This document shows, piece by piece, positions 52,594 through 61,145 of a stretch of 64,000 nt of DNA. Positions within the stretch are counted from its first letter, which is position 1. Each line of letters opens with the position of its first letter. Source of the DNA: Pedococcus cremeus (lineage in GTDB: Bacteria > Actinomycetota > Actinomycetes > Actinomycetales > Dermatophilaceae); the NCBI RefSeq assembly GCF_900111375.1, contig NZ_FOHB01000002.1:398992-462991 (forward strand), in the 5' to 3' direction. The notes under the pieces were generated by a model. The model was given only the letters and a program-made list of their open reading frames with translations, had not been told where the DNA came from and did not search any database. The translations under genes and the position numbers were made by a program.

Positions 52594-53610
52594 GTGAGCC
52601 AGGAGGCGCCGGCGGTCGAGGAGCAGGTCGCCCCCGCCGAGCAGGAGGCCGTGTCCGTCGAGGCGGCGGCGACCCCCGTCGAGCCGGCCGTTGCGGCCGA
52701 CGAGCAGGTGACCCCCGGCGGGGTGCTGACCCGGCGCAGCGCCAGCGCGCCGTTCGAGGTGCACCTCGACGTCTTCTCCGGGCCCTTCGACCTGCTGCTC
52801 GGCCTGATCTCGAAGCACAAGCTCGACATCACGGAGATCGCCCTGGCGAAGGTCACCGACGAGTTCATCGCCCACATCAAGGCAAACCGGTCCGGTGTCG
52901 ACGGCGTCCCCGAGTGGGACCTCAGCCAGGCCTCGGAGTTCCTGCTCGTCGCGGCGACGCTGCTCGACATCAAGGCGGCCCGGCTGCTGCCGCAGCTCAG
53001 CCCGCAGGACGAGGAGGACCTCGCGCTGATCGAGGCCCGCGACCTGCTCTTCGCCCGGCTGCTCCAGTACCGCGCGTTCAAGGACATCGCGGCCACGTTC
53101 GCCGAGCGGATGGCCACTGCGGGCCGGATGCTGCCGCGGCAGGCTGGCATCGAGCCCCAGTTCGCCGCGCTGCTGCCCGAGCTCATCATCACCATCACGC
53201 CCGAGCAGCTGGCCATGGTCGCGGCCCGCGCCATGACGCCCAAGGTGGCGCCGACGGTCGGCCTCGAGCACCTCCACGCCCCGGCCGTCAGCGTGCGCGA
53301 GCAGGCGACCATCGTCGGGCACCGGCTGCGCCGCGAGCGGTCCTGCTCGTTCCGCTCGCTGGTCGCCGACGCCGACAGCACGCTGGTCATCGTGGCCCGG
53401 TTCCTCGCGCTGCTCGAGCTGTTCCGCGAGGCGGCCATCACGTTCGAGCAGGCCGAGGCCCTGGGGGAGCTGACGGTGCGCTGGACCGGTTCGGACGACG
53501 GCGACATCGAGGTCAGCGACGAGTTCGACGAGGGCGACGAGGGCGACGAGGGCGACGAGCCCACCGAAGCAGACAGCCCCACCGCGGGGCAGGAGAGCAA
53601 CGATGAGTGA
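52594..53610 (+). CDS. scpA: Segregation and condensation protein A (kleisin)
   Basis: A 338-residue kleisin bridging SMC heads. An acidic, Ala/Glu-rich N-terminus of about 45 residues precedes the conserved FEVHLDVFSGPFDLLLGLISKHKLDITEIALAKVTDEF, then DLSQASEFLLVAATLLDIKAARLLP, and a C-terminal winged helix (RSCSFRSLVADADSTLVIVARFLALLELFREAAITFEQ). The tail contains a repeated acidic DEGDEGDEGDE. GTG 52594 lies 4 nt after the parA stop; the open frame to 52558 overlaps parA. It overlaps scpB by 8 nt. Confidence 0.92.
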   Translation: MSQEAPAVEEQVAPAEQEAVSVEAAATPVEPAVAADEQVTPGGVLTRRSASAPFEVHLDVFSGPFDLLLGLISKHKLDITEIALAKVTDEFIAHIKANRSGVDGVPEWDLSQASEFLLVAATLLDIKAARLLPQLSPQDEEDLALIEARDLLFARLLQYRAFKDIAATFAERMATAGRMLPRQAGIEPQFAALLPELIITITPEQLAMVAARAMTPKVAPTVGLEHLHAPAVSVREQATIVGHRLRRERSCSFRSLVADADSTLVIVARFLALLELFREAAITFEQAEALGELTVRWTGSDDGDIEVSDEFDEGDEGDEGDEPTEADSPTAGQESNDE

Positions 53611-54244
53611 CCAGCACGTGCCGCAGGACCAGCTGTCGCAGGAGCAGGACCAGGTGCCGGAGGAGCAGATCGCCTTCGACATCAACGACTTCCCCGGTGG
53701 TGCCCGCTCCGCCATCGAGGCCGTGATGATGGTCGTCGACGAGCCCATCACCGAGCTGGCCCTCGCCTCCGCCCTCGAGCTGCCGGTCGACGACGTGCTC
53801 GCTCACCTGCACGCGCTCGAGGCGGAGTACGCCGAGCAGCAGCGCGGCTTCACCCTGCGCAGCGTCGCCGGCGGGTGGCGGGTCTACAGCAGGTCCGAGT
53901 ACGCGCCGGTCGTCGAGAAGTTCCTCCTCGACGGGCAGCAGGCCAAGCTGACCCAGGCGTCGCTGGAGACCCTCGCCGTCATCGCCTACCGCCAGCCGAT
54001 CTCCCGGTCACGGGTCAGCGCGGTCCGCGGTGTGAACGTCGACGGCGTCGTGCGCACCCTCCTGACCCGTGGCCTCATCGAGGAGCTCGGCACCGAGGGG
54101 GAGAGCGGCGCCGTGCTCTACGGGACCACCACCTACTTCCTGCAGCGTCTGGGCCTGGGCAGCCTCGACGAGCTGCCTGCTCTCGCCCCCTACCTTCCGG
54201 AGGTCGACATGCTCGACGAGCTCGCCCAGGAGTCCCGCTCATGA
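53603..54244 (+). CDS. scpB: Segregation and condensation protein B
   Basis: A 213-residue tandem winged-helix protein that dimerises on ScpA. Visible: PGGARSAIEAVMMVVDEPITELALASAL near residue 32, RGFTLRSVAGGWRVYSR near residue 80, and LTQASLETLAVIAYRQPISRSRVSAVRGVNVDGVVRTLLTRGLI near residue 115, the ScpB signature. The Gln-rich acidic N-terminus is atypical and likely disordered. The start overlaps scpA, and the stop overlaps rluB as ATGA. Confidence 0.93.
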   Translation: MSDQHVPQDQLSQEQDQVPEEQIAFDINDFPGGARSAIEAVMMVVDEPITELALASALELPVDDVLAHLHALEAEYAEQQRGFTLRSVAGGWRVYSRSEYAPVVEKFLLDGQQAKLTQASLETLAVIAYRQPISRSRVSAVRGVNVDGVVRTLLTRGLIEELGTEGESGAVLYGTTTYFLQRLGLGSLDELPALAPYLPEVDMLDELAQESRS

Positions 54245-55341
54245 CGCCCCCCCAGTCGCGTGGCGGGTCCGGCGGCGGCCAGGGCCGGGGAAGCGGTGGC
54301 GCCGGTCGTGGTGGCGCAGGTGGCGCCGGTCGAGGTGGTGCAGGTGGCGGCCAGGGCCGTGGCACTGGTGGGTCCGGTCGCGGGGCCGCGGGTGGTTCCG
54401 GTCGCGGGGCCGGCGGGGGTTCCGGTCGTGGCGGTGCCTCCGGTGGTGCCGCCGGTCGCGGGGGGGCCTCGCGCGGCGGTGCACCCGCCGGTCGCGGTGG
54501 TCGCCCGACCACCGGCAGGGGCCGGCCGCAGCGCGCCGGCTCCGGCACGACCAAGCCGAGCCAGCCGACCCGGCTGCCGCAGCGGCCCCAGGCCACCCCG
54601 CAGGTCGACGTCCACGACCCCGAGGGCGTGCGGCTGCAGAAGCTGCTGGCCGCCGCGGGCGTGGGATCACGCCGCGTCTGCGAGAACCTCATCACGCAGG
54701 GCCGCGTCGAGGTCGACGGACAGGTCGTCACCGAGCTCGGTGTACGGATCCGTGCCGACCAGGTCGTCCACGTCGATGGCGTGAGGGTGCAGCTCGACGA
54801 GTCCCGGGTCTACTTCGCGTTCAACAAGCCCCTGGGCGTGGTCACCACGATGAGTGACGAGCTCGGCCGGCTCAACATCGGCGACTACGTCGGCAACCGC
54901 GAGCAGCGGCTGTTCCACGTCGGCCGCCTCGACGCCGACACCGAGGGCCTGTTGATCCTCACCAACGACGGCGACCTCGCCCACCGGCTCCAGCACCCGA
55001 GGTACGGCGTGGCCAAGAAGTACCTCGCCCAGATCGCCGGTCCGGTGCCTCGCGACATGGGCAAGCAGCTGCGCGAGGGTGTCGAGCTCGACGACGGCCC
55101 CGCCTCGGTCGACTCGTTCAAGGTCGTCGACTCGATGCCCGGCAAGGCGCTGGTCGAGATCGTGCTCCACGAGGGGCGCAAGCACATCGTGCGCCGCCTG
55201 CTCGATGCGGTCGGGCACCCGGTGCTCACGCTGGTGCGCACCGAGGTCGGGCCCATCAGGCTCGGCGACACCAAGCCCGGCAAGATGCGCCCGCTGAACA
55301 AGGAGGAGGTCGGGCAGCTGTACTCGGCTGCTGGACTGTGA
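54241..55341 (+). CDS. rluB: Pseudouridine synthase (RluB family) with RGG-type N-terminus
   Basis: A 366-residue enzyme. Residues about 5-90 are almost entirely Gly/Arg/Ala/Ser in RGG/SGRG/GRGG repeats, a disordered RNA-binding-like extension. Then come an S4 RNA-binding domain (GVRLQKLLAAAGVGSRRVCENLITQGRVEVDGQVV) and the RsuA/RluB catalytic domain with HVGRLDADTEGLLILTNDGDLAHRL (catalytic Asp) and VLHEGRKHIVRRLLDAVGHPV. By family it modifies a uridine in 23S rRNA helix 89-90. ATG 54241 overlaps scpB. Confidence 0.9.
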   Translation: MTPPQSRGGSGGGQGRGSGGAGRGGAGGAGRGGAGGGQGRGTGGSGRGAAGGSGRGAGGGSGRGGASGGAAGRGGASRGGAPAGRGGRPTTGRGRPQRAGSGTTKPSQPTRLPQRPQATPQVDVHDPEGVRLQKLLAAAGVGSRRVCENLITQGRVEVDGQVVTELGVRIRADQVVHVDGVRVQLDESRVYFAFNKPLGVVTTMSDELGRLNIGDYVGNREQRLFHVGRLDADTEGLLILTNDGDLAHRLQHPRYGVAKKYLAQIAGPVPRDMGKQLREGVELDDGPASVDSFKVVDSMPGKALVEIVLHEGRKHIVRRLLDAVGHPVLTLVRTEVGPIRLGDTKPGKMRPLNKEEVGQLYSAAGL

Positions 55342-55365
55342 CCGCGACCCGGCACGCTGCCTCGG

Positions 55366-55371
55366 TAGCCT
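55366..55371 (+). promoter_or_regulatory. -10 hexamer TAGCCT for tyrA
   Basis: TAGCCT ends 7 nt before GTG 55379; leaderless mRNA is likely. Confidence 0.5.
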
Positions 55372-55378
55372 CTGCCGC

Positions 55379-56458
55379 GTGAGCCTGCGCGTCCGCATCG
55401 TCGGCACCGGTCTGATCGGGACCAGCCTCGGCATCGCGCTGTCTCGGCGCGGCCACACGGTCACGCTGTCGGACCCGTCACCGACCGCGGTGGCCCTGGC
55501 GCGCGACCTCGGGGCGGGCGCCCTGCCGGACGGCAGCGAGGACCCCGAGCTGGTCGTGGTCGCCGCCCCGCCCGACGTCGCGGGAACGGTCGTGGCCGAC
55601 GAGCTGCGCCGGTGGCCGGGCGCCGTCGTCACCGACGTCGCCTCGGTGAAGGTGGCGGTGCTGCGCGACGTCGAGGCCGCCGGTGGCGACACCACCCGGT
55701 ATGCCGGTTCGCACCCGATGGCGGGTCGAGAGCGGTCCGGGGCGGTGGCCGCCCGTGGGGACCTCTTCGACGGCCGCGCCTGGGTGGTCGTGCCGCACCC
55801 GGCGTCGTCGGAGCGCGCCGTCGCGCTGGTGACGCAGGTGGGTGTGGAGGCCGGTGGCACGGTGAGCGTGATGAGCCCCGAGGACCACGACGCCGCGGTC
55901 GCGGTGGTGTCCCACGTGCCCCAGGTCGCGGCCAGCCTCGTCGCCAGCCGGCTGCGGTCGGTCTCCGACTCCGCAGCCGGCCTCTCCGGGCAGGGCATCC
56001 GCGACGTCACCCGCATCGCCGCGAGCGACCCCCAGCTGTGGACCCAGATCCTCGCCGGCAACGCCCCCGCCGTGCGCCGGGTGCTCGACGACCTCCGCGG
56101 CGAGCTCGCCGAGGTGATCGCGGCCCTCGAGCACCTCGAGCAGGGCGACGGGGTGGGGGCGCGCGAGGTGCTGGCCCGGGTGGTCGCGCACGGCAACACC
56201 GGCCACGACCGGATCCCCGGCAAGCACGGTGCCGCCCCGACGACGTATGCCGTCGTCACGGCCCTCGTGCCCGACGAGCCCGGCGAGCTGGCGCGCCTTC
56301 TCCACGACGTGGGGGACGCGGGCGTGAACCTCGAGGACCTCCACCTCGAGCACGGCCTCGGCCAGCCGTTCGGGCTCGCCGAGATCTCGGTGCTGCCCGG
56401 AGTGGCCGAGCGCCTGGCGGAGGAGCTCGAAGCGCGCGGCTGGCGCCTGCACGGCTGA
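55379..56458 (+). CDS. tyrA: Prephenate dehydrogenase
   Basis: A 359-residue enzyme for tyrosine synthesis. N-terminal NAD(P)-binding VRIVGTGLIGTSLGIALSRRGH, then GSHPMAGRERSGAVAARGDLFDGRAWVV near residue 110 (substrate-binding HPMAG-x-E), and a helical dimerisation domain. The C-terminal about 75 residues (TTYAVVTALVPDEPGELARLLHDVGDAGVNLEDLHLEH) form an ACT domain, suggesting feedback by tyrosine. GTG 55379 has TAGCCT 7 nt upstream. Confidence 0.91.
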   Translation: MSLRVRIVGTGLIGTSLGIALSRRGHTVTLSDPSPTAVALARDLGAGALPDGSEDPELVVVAAPPDVAGTVVADELRRWPGAVVTDVASVKVAVLRDVEAAGGDTTRYAGSHPMAGRERSGAVAARGDLFDGRAWVVVPHPASSERAVALVTQVGVEAGGTVSVMSPEDHDAAVAVVSHVPQVAASLVASRLRSVSDSAAGLSGQGIRDVTRIAASDPQLWTQILAGNAPAVRRVLDDLRGELAEVIAALEHLEQGDGVGAREVLARVVAHGNTGHDRIPGKHGAAPTTYAVVTALVPDEPGELARLLHDVGDAGVNLEDLHLEHGLGQPFGLAEISVLPGVAERLAEELEARGWRLHG

Positions 56459-56558
56459 CGCCGCCGCTCATGGGGCGGTGTGAGGTATCTCCGATTCCTC
56501 GGTGGGATCGCGGCGCACAAGTTACCCTTGGGTATCCGCTCATGACTGAGGAGGTGTC

Positions 56559-57524
56559 GTGGGCAGCCTGAAGGCCCAGACGATGACGCTGCACGGGCAC
56601 GCCATGTCGTACGTCGACAGCGGGACCGGCCCAGCGGTGCTCTTCGTCCACGGCCTGCTCGGCTCGCACCGCAACTGGGCCCACCTCATCGACAAGCTCG
56701 ACGACACCAACCGCGTGATCGTTCCCGACCTGTTCGGCCACGGGGCCTCGGCGAAGCCGGTGGGGGACTACTCGCTGGGAGCCCACGCCGGCACGCTGCG
56801 CGACCTGCTCAACCGGCTCGGCGTCGACCGCGTCACCCTCGTGGGGCACTCCTTGGGCGGGGGCATCTCGATGGAGTTCTGCTACCTCTTCCCCGAGCGG
56901 GTGGAACGCCTGGTCCTCGTCGGCAGCGGTGGCCTCGGCCGCGAGGTCAACCCACTGCTGCGGTCGGCGACCCTGCCCGGCGCCGAGTGGGTGCTGCCGG
57001 TCATCGCCTCGGGGTGGCTGCGGGGCCGGGTGGACTCCTTGGGCCGCGCCCTGTCGAAGGTGGGCTGGCGACCCGGCTCGGACCTGACGGCGGTGTGGCA
57101 GGGGTTCTCCGCCCTGAGCGACGCCGACAGCCGTCGGGCGTTCCTGGCGACGACCCGCGCGGTCGTCGACCCCGGCGGGCAGAGCGTCAGCGCCCGCGAC
57201 TACCTGCCCGAGGTCGTCGGCATGCCCACCCTGGTGGTGTGGGGGACCCGTGACCGGATGATCCCGGCGTGGCATGCCACGACTGCGCAGTCGGCCATCC
57301 CGGGGTGTCGCGTCGAGCTCTTCGAGGGAGCCGGCCACTTCCCCCACCTGGACGACCCCGACCGCTTCGCAGAGGTGCTCCGCGAGTTCGTCGGCTCCAC
57401 CCCGAAGGCTGCCGCCAGGCCTCGATCGGCACCGAGACCTGCTCCTGCAGCACCGAGACCCGCCCCCGCCGCACCGAGACCCGCCCCTGCCGCACCGCAG
57501 GCCGAGGCCGACCCGAGTCGTTGA
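56559..57524 (+). CDS. Alpha/beta hydrolase with Pro/Ala repeat tail
   Basis: A 321-residue serine hydrolase. Oxyanion region FVHGLLGSHRNWAHL near residue 30, nucleophile elbow GHSLGGGIS near residue 96, catalytic Asp region VVWGTRDRMIP near residue 228, and His in FEGAGHFPHLDDPDRF near residue 255. The substrate is unknown. The last about 35 residues are three PRPAPAA-type heptapeptide repeats encoded by a 21-bp DNA repeat. GTG 56559 has GAGGAGG close upstream. Confidence 0.87.
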   Translation: MGSLKAQTMTLHGHAMSYVDSGTGPAVLFVHGLLGSHRNWAHLIDKLDDTNRVIVPDLFGHGASAKPVGDYSLGAHAGTLRDLLNRLGVDRVTLVGHSLGGGISMEFCYLFPERVERLVLVGSGGLGREVNPLLRSATLPGAEWVLPVIASGWLRGRVDSLGRALSKVGWRPGSDLTAVWQGFSALSDADSRRAFLATTRAVVDPGGQSVSARDYLPEVVGMPTLVVWGTRDRMIPAWHATTAQSAIPGCRVELFEGAGHFPHLDDPDRFAEVLREFVGSTPKAAARPRSAPRPAPAAPRPAPAAPRPAPAAPQAEADPSR

Positions 57525-57613
57525 CGGACCTCTGGCCGCCAGGGCCTCCGGAAGGCGTCGACGGCTGCCTCACGGCCAGCGGGGTGGACGACCACCCCTG
57601 TCGTCCGCTGCCC

Positions 57614-57619
57614 TAGGCT
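57614..57619 (+). promoter_or_regulatory. -10 hexamer TAGGCT for cmk
   Basis: TAGGCT ends 7 nt before ATG 57627; leaderless mRNA is likely. Confidence 0.5.
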
Positions 57620-57626
57620 CTACCGA

Positions 57627-58322
57627 ATGAGCAGCGAGCACCTCGTCGTCGCGATCGACGGCCCCTCCGGGTCGGGCAAGTCCAGCGTCTCCAAGGCCGT
57701 CGCCCGTGAGCTGGGTGTCGGCTACCTCGACACCGGCGCGATGTACCGCGCACTCACCTGGTGGTGCCTGGAGGAGGGCGTAGACCTCGACGACAAGGCC
57801 GCCGTGGCGCAGGCGGCCCGCGACCTCCCGCTCGAGATGGGCACCGACCCCGCCCAGCCCGCGGTGCGGGTCTCCGGGCGTGACATCAACGACGACATCC
57901 GCACCACCCGCGTCTCCGAGGTCGTTTCCAAGGTGGCCACCAACACCGACGTGCGCCCCGTGCTCCAGCAGCGGCAGCGCGACCTCATGAGCCAGGTCGC
58001 CGAGGTGACCGGCGGAGTGGTGGCCGAGGGGCGGGACATCACCACCGTCGTGGCGCCTGACGCCGACGTCCGGATCCTGCTGACCGCCAGCGAGGAGGCG
58101 CGGCTGCGCCGCCGTTCCAAGGAGCTGCACGGCCACGCCGATGACCACGCCGTCGAGGCAACCCGTGACCAGGTCGTGCGCCGCGACCGCGACGACTCCA
58201 CCGTGTCGGACTTCACCGAGGCCGCCGAGGGCGTGACCCTCGTCGACACCTCCGACCTCGACTTCGAGCAGAGCGTCCAGGCCGTGGTCGACGTGGTGGA
58301 GCGGGCCCGCCAGCAGGCCTGA
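57627..58322 (+). CDS. cmk: Cytidylate kinase
   Basis: A 231-residue nucleoside monophosphate kinase making (d)CDP from (d)CMP. P-loop AIDGPSGSGKSSVSK (residues 9-23), LGVGYLDTGAMYRALTWW near residue 30, VVAEGRDITTVVAPDADVRILLTAS near residue 130, and the Arg-rich RRDRDDSTVSDFTEA lid/base region near residue 185. Located before der, as in many actinobacteria. Confidence 0.95.
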   Translation: MSSEHLVVAIDGPSGSGKSSVSKAVARELGVGYLDTGAMYRALTWWCLEEGVDLDDKAAVAQAARDLPLEMGTDPAQPAVRVSGRDINDDIRTTRVSEVVSKVATNTDVRPVLQQRQRDLMSQVAEVTGGVVAEGRDITTVVAPDADVRILLTASEEARLRRRSKELHGHADDHAVEATRDQVVRRDRDDSTVSDFTEAAEGVTLVDTSDLDFEQSVQAVVDVVERARQQA

Positions 58323-58459
58323 CACGTGCATGGTCGGCCTCCGTCGCCGCGTAGGGGACAATAGAGGCTGACACCCGCCGTGGTGAGCCGACCGCGAGAG
58401 CCGGCTGACCGGCATACCGGCGCGGCCCCCGCACCCACCCACCCCCGAAGGATCCCGCC

Positions 58460-59917
58460 GTGAGCGAGCACCTGACCGACGACGCCTCCGTCGAGCGCGC
58501 CCTGCGCGCTGGGCTCGAGGACTTCGACCTCACCGAGGAGGACCGCTCGCTCCTCGAGGGCGAAGGCCTGGAGGAGGGGTATGCCGCGCAGGCCGGTCCG
58601 CTGCCGGTGGTCGCCGTCGTGGGCCGGCCCAACGTCGGCAAGTCGACGCTGGTCAACCGCATCCTCGGCCGACGTGAGGCGGTGGTCGAGGACGTGCCGG
58701 GCGTGACCCGTGACCGCGTCGCCTACGACGCGGACTGGTCCGGCCGCCGTTTCACGCTGGTCGACACCGGCGGCTGGGCGATCGACGCAACCGGTATCCA
58801 CCTGCGGGTGGCCGAGCAGGCCGAGGTGGCCGTCGACCTCGCCGACGTCGTGATGTTCGTCGTCGACGCCCAGGTGGGCGCGACCGACGACGACGAGGCC
58901 GTCGTCAAGCTGCTGCGCCGCTCCGGCAAGCCGGTCGTGCTGGTGGCCAACAAGGTCGACGACCAGCGCACCGAGGCCGACGCCGCCGCCCTGTGGAACC
59001 TCGGCCTCGGCCAGCCGTGGCCGGTCTCCGCCCTGCACGGGCGGGGGAGTGGCGACGTGCTCGACGCCGTTCTCGACGTGCTGCCGGACGTCTCGGCGCA
59101 CGGGGAGGCCTACCAGCGTGGGGGTCCGCGCCGGGTGGCCCTGATCGGCCGGCCGAACGTGGGCAAGTCGTCGCTGCTCAACAAGCTCGCGGGCGAGAAC
59201 CGCGTCGTCGTCGACAACGTCGCCGGCACCACCCGGGACCCGGTGGACGAGTACATCGAGCTCGGGGGCAAGACGTGGCGGTTCGTCGACACCGCCGGCA
59301 TCCGTCGCCGCGTGCACCAGACCCGCGGAGCCGACTTCTACGCCTCGCTGCGCACCCAGACGGCGCTGGAGAAGGCCGAGGTCGCCGTCGTCCTCATCGA
59401 CGCCGAGCAGTCCATCGCCGAGCAGGACATCCGCGTCGTGCAGCAGGTCATCGACGCCGGGCGCGCCCTGGTCGTCGCCTACAACAAGTGGGACATGCTC
59501 GACGAGGAGCGGCGCTACTACCTCGAGCGCGAGATCGAGCGCGAGCTTGTGCAGATCCCCTGGGCGCCGCGCGTGAACATCTCCGCCAAGACCGGCCGCG
59601 CCGTCGAGAAGCTGGTCCCCGCGATCGAGCGGGCCCTGGACTCGTGGGACACCCGCATCCCCACCGGCCGCCTCAACGCGTTCCTCGGCGAGATCGTCGC
59701 CGCGCACCCGCACCCCGTGCGGGGCGGCAAGCAGCCGCGCATCCTGTTCGGCACCCAGGCCAGCACCCGGCCGCCGCGGTTCGTGCTCTTCGCCTCCGGG
59801 TTCCTCGAGGCGGGCTACCGACGCTTCATCGAGCGCCGCCTGCGCGAGGAGTTCGGCTTCGAGGGCACCCCGATCGAGGTGTCGGTCCGCGTGCGCGAGA
59901 AGCGCCGCCGCAAGTAG
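58460..59917 (+). CDS. der: Ribosome biogenesis GTPase Der (EngA)
   Basis: A 485-residue protein with two tandem GTPase domains for 50S subunit assembly: first G1 [15 protein letters not shown] near residue 55, G3 DTGGW, G4 NKVD; second G1 [15 protein letters not shown] near residue 229, G3 DTAGI, G4 NKWD; and a C-terminal KH-like domain ([33 protein letters not shown]). The N-terminal 45 residues are an acidic extension. It ends with the basic REKRRRK. The 137-bp gap after cmk holds only a putative promoter (ACAATAGAGG region). Confidence 0.95.
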   Translation: MSEHLTDDASVERALRAGLEDFDLTEEDRSLLEGEGLEEGYAAQAGPLPVVAVVGRPNVGKSTLVNRILGRREAVVEDVPGVTRDRVAYDADWSGRRFTLVDTGGWAIDATGIHLRVAEQAEVAVDLADVVMFVVDAQVGATDDDEAVVKLLRRSGKPVVLVANKVDDQRTEADAAALWNLGLGQPWPVSALHGRGSGDVLDAVLDVLPDVSAHGEAYQRGGPRRVALIGRPNVGKSSLLNKLAGENRVVVDNVAGTTRDPVDEYIELGGKTWRFVDTAGIRRRVHQTRGADFYASLRTQTALEKAEVAVVLIDAEQSIAEQDIRVVQQVIDAGRALVVAYNKWDMLDEERRYYLEREIERELVQIPWAPRVNISAKTGRAVEKLVPAIERALDSWDTRIPTGRLNAFLGEIVAAHPHPVRGGKQPRILFGTQASTRPPRFVLFASGFLEAGYRRFIERRLREEFGFEGTPIEVSVRVREKRRRK

Positions 59918-59923
59918 CGGTGC

Positions 59924-59963
59924 CGCACGGCATACCTGATTTCAAGCCGCGGTATGCCGTGCG
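59924..59963 (+). terminator. Inverted repeat after der built from GGCATACC/GGTATGCC
   Basis: Perfect 13-bp arms CGCACGGCATACC and GGTATGCCGTGCG are separated by 14 nt, just after der and 55 bp before tRNA-Pro. It would form a hairpin terminator. Its arms consist of the heptamer that is scattered throughout the window. Confidence 0.65.
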
Positions 59964-60018
59964 CTAGGGTTTCGTTCGCTCCCGCGGGATCCGCTCTTGC
60001 GGGGCACAACTGAAGATT

Positions 60019-60092
<74 letters not shown>

Positions 60093-60097
60093 CCGAT

Positions 60098-60135
60098 CGG
60101 GGTCGGACCTGTTCACGCAGGTCCGGCCCCGTTTT
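60098..60135 (+). terminator. Intrinsic terminator after tRNA-Pro
   Basis: 14-bp arms with one mismatch (CGGGGTCGGACCTG and CAGGTCCGGCCCCG), a TTCACG loop, and a GTTTT run at the 3' end. Confidence 0.85.
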
Positions 60136-60214
60136 CATGCCCGCTGGTCATTGCCGGATCCAGGCCGACCGTCGCACCTAGACTCCCCTCATCGGCACAT
60201 GCCACAGGGGGACC

Positions 60215-60694
60215 ATGACAGCGACCGAGGACCCGGTGGTCCGCCAGTACCGCTACCTGGTCGCGACCGGCCCGGTTGACGCCCTGCAGGTCGCTCATCA
60301 CGAGGCGCTCGAGAGGCTCGACCACAGCGGTCGGGAAGCCGTGCTCCGTGCGGTTCAGGAGGCGTTCGTCGCCGGTGACCGGCTGAGCCCGGAGGACACC
60401 ACGGCGGTGGCGCGTCTGCTCGTGCGCGGAGAGCGGCGAGCCCCTGGCGACTTTCGCCGGGCCTGCGCCCCCCAGGTCTTGCACGCGCTGGCGGAGCGGG
60501 TTGTGGCGTCAGACGCCGCGTTCGGCCTGTTCGCCGGCTATGGCGACTGGGACGGTGAGGACCCGGCACCGGCGGACGCCGGCGTCGACCACGGCGGTGT
60601 CCGCGGTCGCGACACCGATCCGGCGGCCGAAGCCTGGGCACATGCGCGCGCCTACGGGGCCGGTCAGTTCGGCATCGGAGCGGGCCCCGGTTAG
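60215..60694 (+). CDS. Conserved-looking hypothetical protein
   Basis: A 159-residue, probably soluble helical protein that I do not recognise. The first about 100 residues are mixed charged helices (HHEALERLDHSGREAVLRAVQEAFVAGDRLSPEDTTAVARLLV, FRRACAPQVLHALAERVV). The last 50 are acidic/Gly-rich with FGLFAGYGDWDGEDP. TAGACT lies about 35 nt upstream, and GGGGG lies 6 nt before ATG 60215. Codon use is like its neighbours. Confidence 0.65.
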   Translation: MTATEDPVVRQYRYLVATGPVDALQVAHHEALERLDHSGREAVLRAVQEAFVAGDRLSPEDTTAVARLLVRGERRAPGDFRRACAPQVLHALAERVVASDAAFGLFAGYGDWDGEDPAPADAGVDHGGVRGRDTDPAAEAWAHARAYGAGQFGIGAGPG

Positions 60695-60745
60695 TCCGCC
60701 CAAACGTGCGGGCGTCGGCGGGCGATCGCGCCACCCCACCCCGGC

Positions 60746-61033
60746 TTAGGAGCGGTGTTCGAACGCTGACCGACGGCCGCGGTACCAGTGCCAGGTCACG
60801 ACGATCCGCAGGGAACCCGTTGCCACGAGGAAGCCGCCCGCCAGGGCACACACCCGCGTGAAGAGCGTCTGCGACGAATCAGCGACTATCACGGCGAACA
60901 TCACGACGGTGGCAAGTCCCATCACCGCTGCGATGCTGGCCATGACGGGGCCCGGTGCTGCCTCGCCTGGTGGTCGGTCGTGCTCGAGCAGGCGCGGTCG
61001 TCCGCTCTCGTCCACCCAGGTCGGCCACCGCAC
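60746..61033 (-). CDS. Small hypothetical membrane protein
   Basis: A 95-residue protein with a polar N-terminus (RWPTWVDESGRPRLLEHDRPP) and two transmembrane helices (MASIAAVMGLATVVMFAVIVA; VCALAGGFLVATGSLRIVVTW), ending in a basic stretch. I start it at GTG 61033, because TACGGT lies 7 nt upstream as in other leaderless genes here. The longer open frame to 61375 runs antisense to or through the exporter end. Function unknown. Confidence 0.55.
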   Translation of the reverse strand: MRWPTWVDESGRPRLLEHDRPPGEAAPGPVMASIAAVMGLATVVMFAVIVADSSQTLFTRVCALAGGFLVATGSLRIVVTWHWYRGRRSAFEHRS

Positions 61034-61040
61034 AGGGCAA

Positions 61041-61046
61041 ACCGTA
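61041..61046 (-). promoter_or_regulatory. -10 hexamer TACGGT for the small membrane protein
   Basis: TACGGT on the reverse strand ends 7 nt before GTG 61033. Confidence 0.4.
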
Positions 61047-61145
61047 GGCGAGGTGGCGACTGGACGGGAAGGAACGGCACAACCCGTCTCCGTGGGGCCC
61101 ACCCCACCTCCCACTGGTTCGGGGGCTGTGTTTCGCGCGGGCCGC

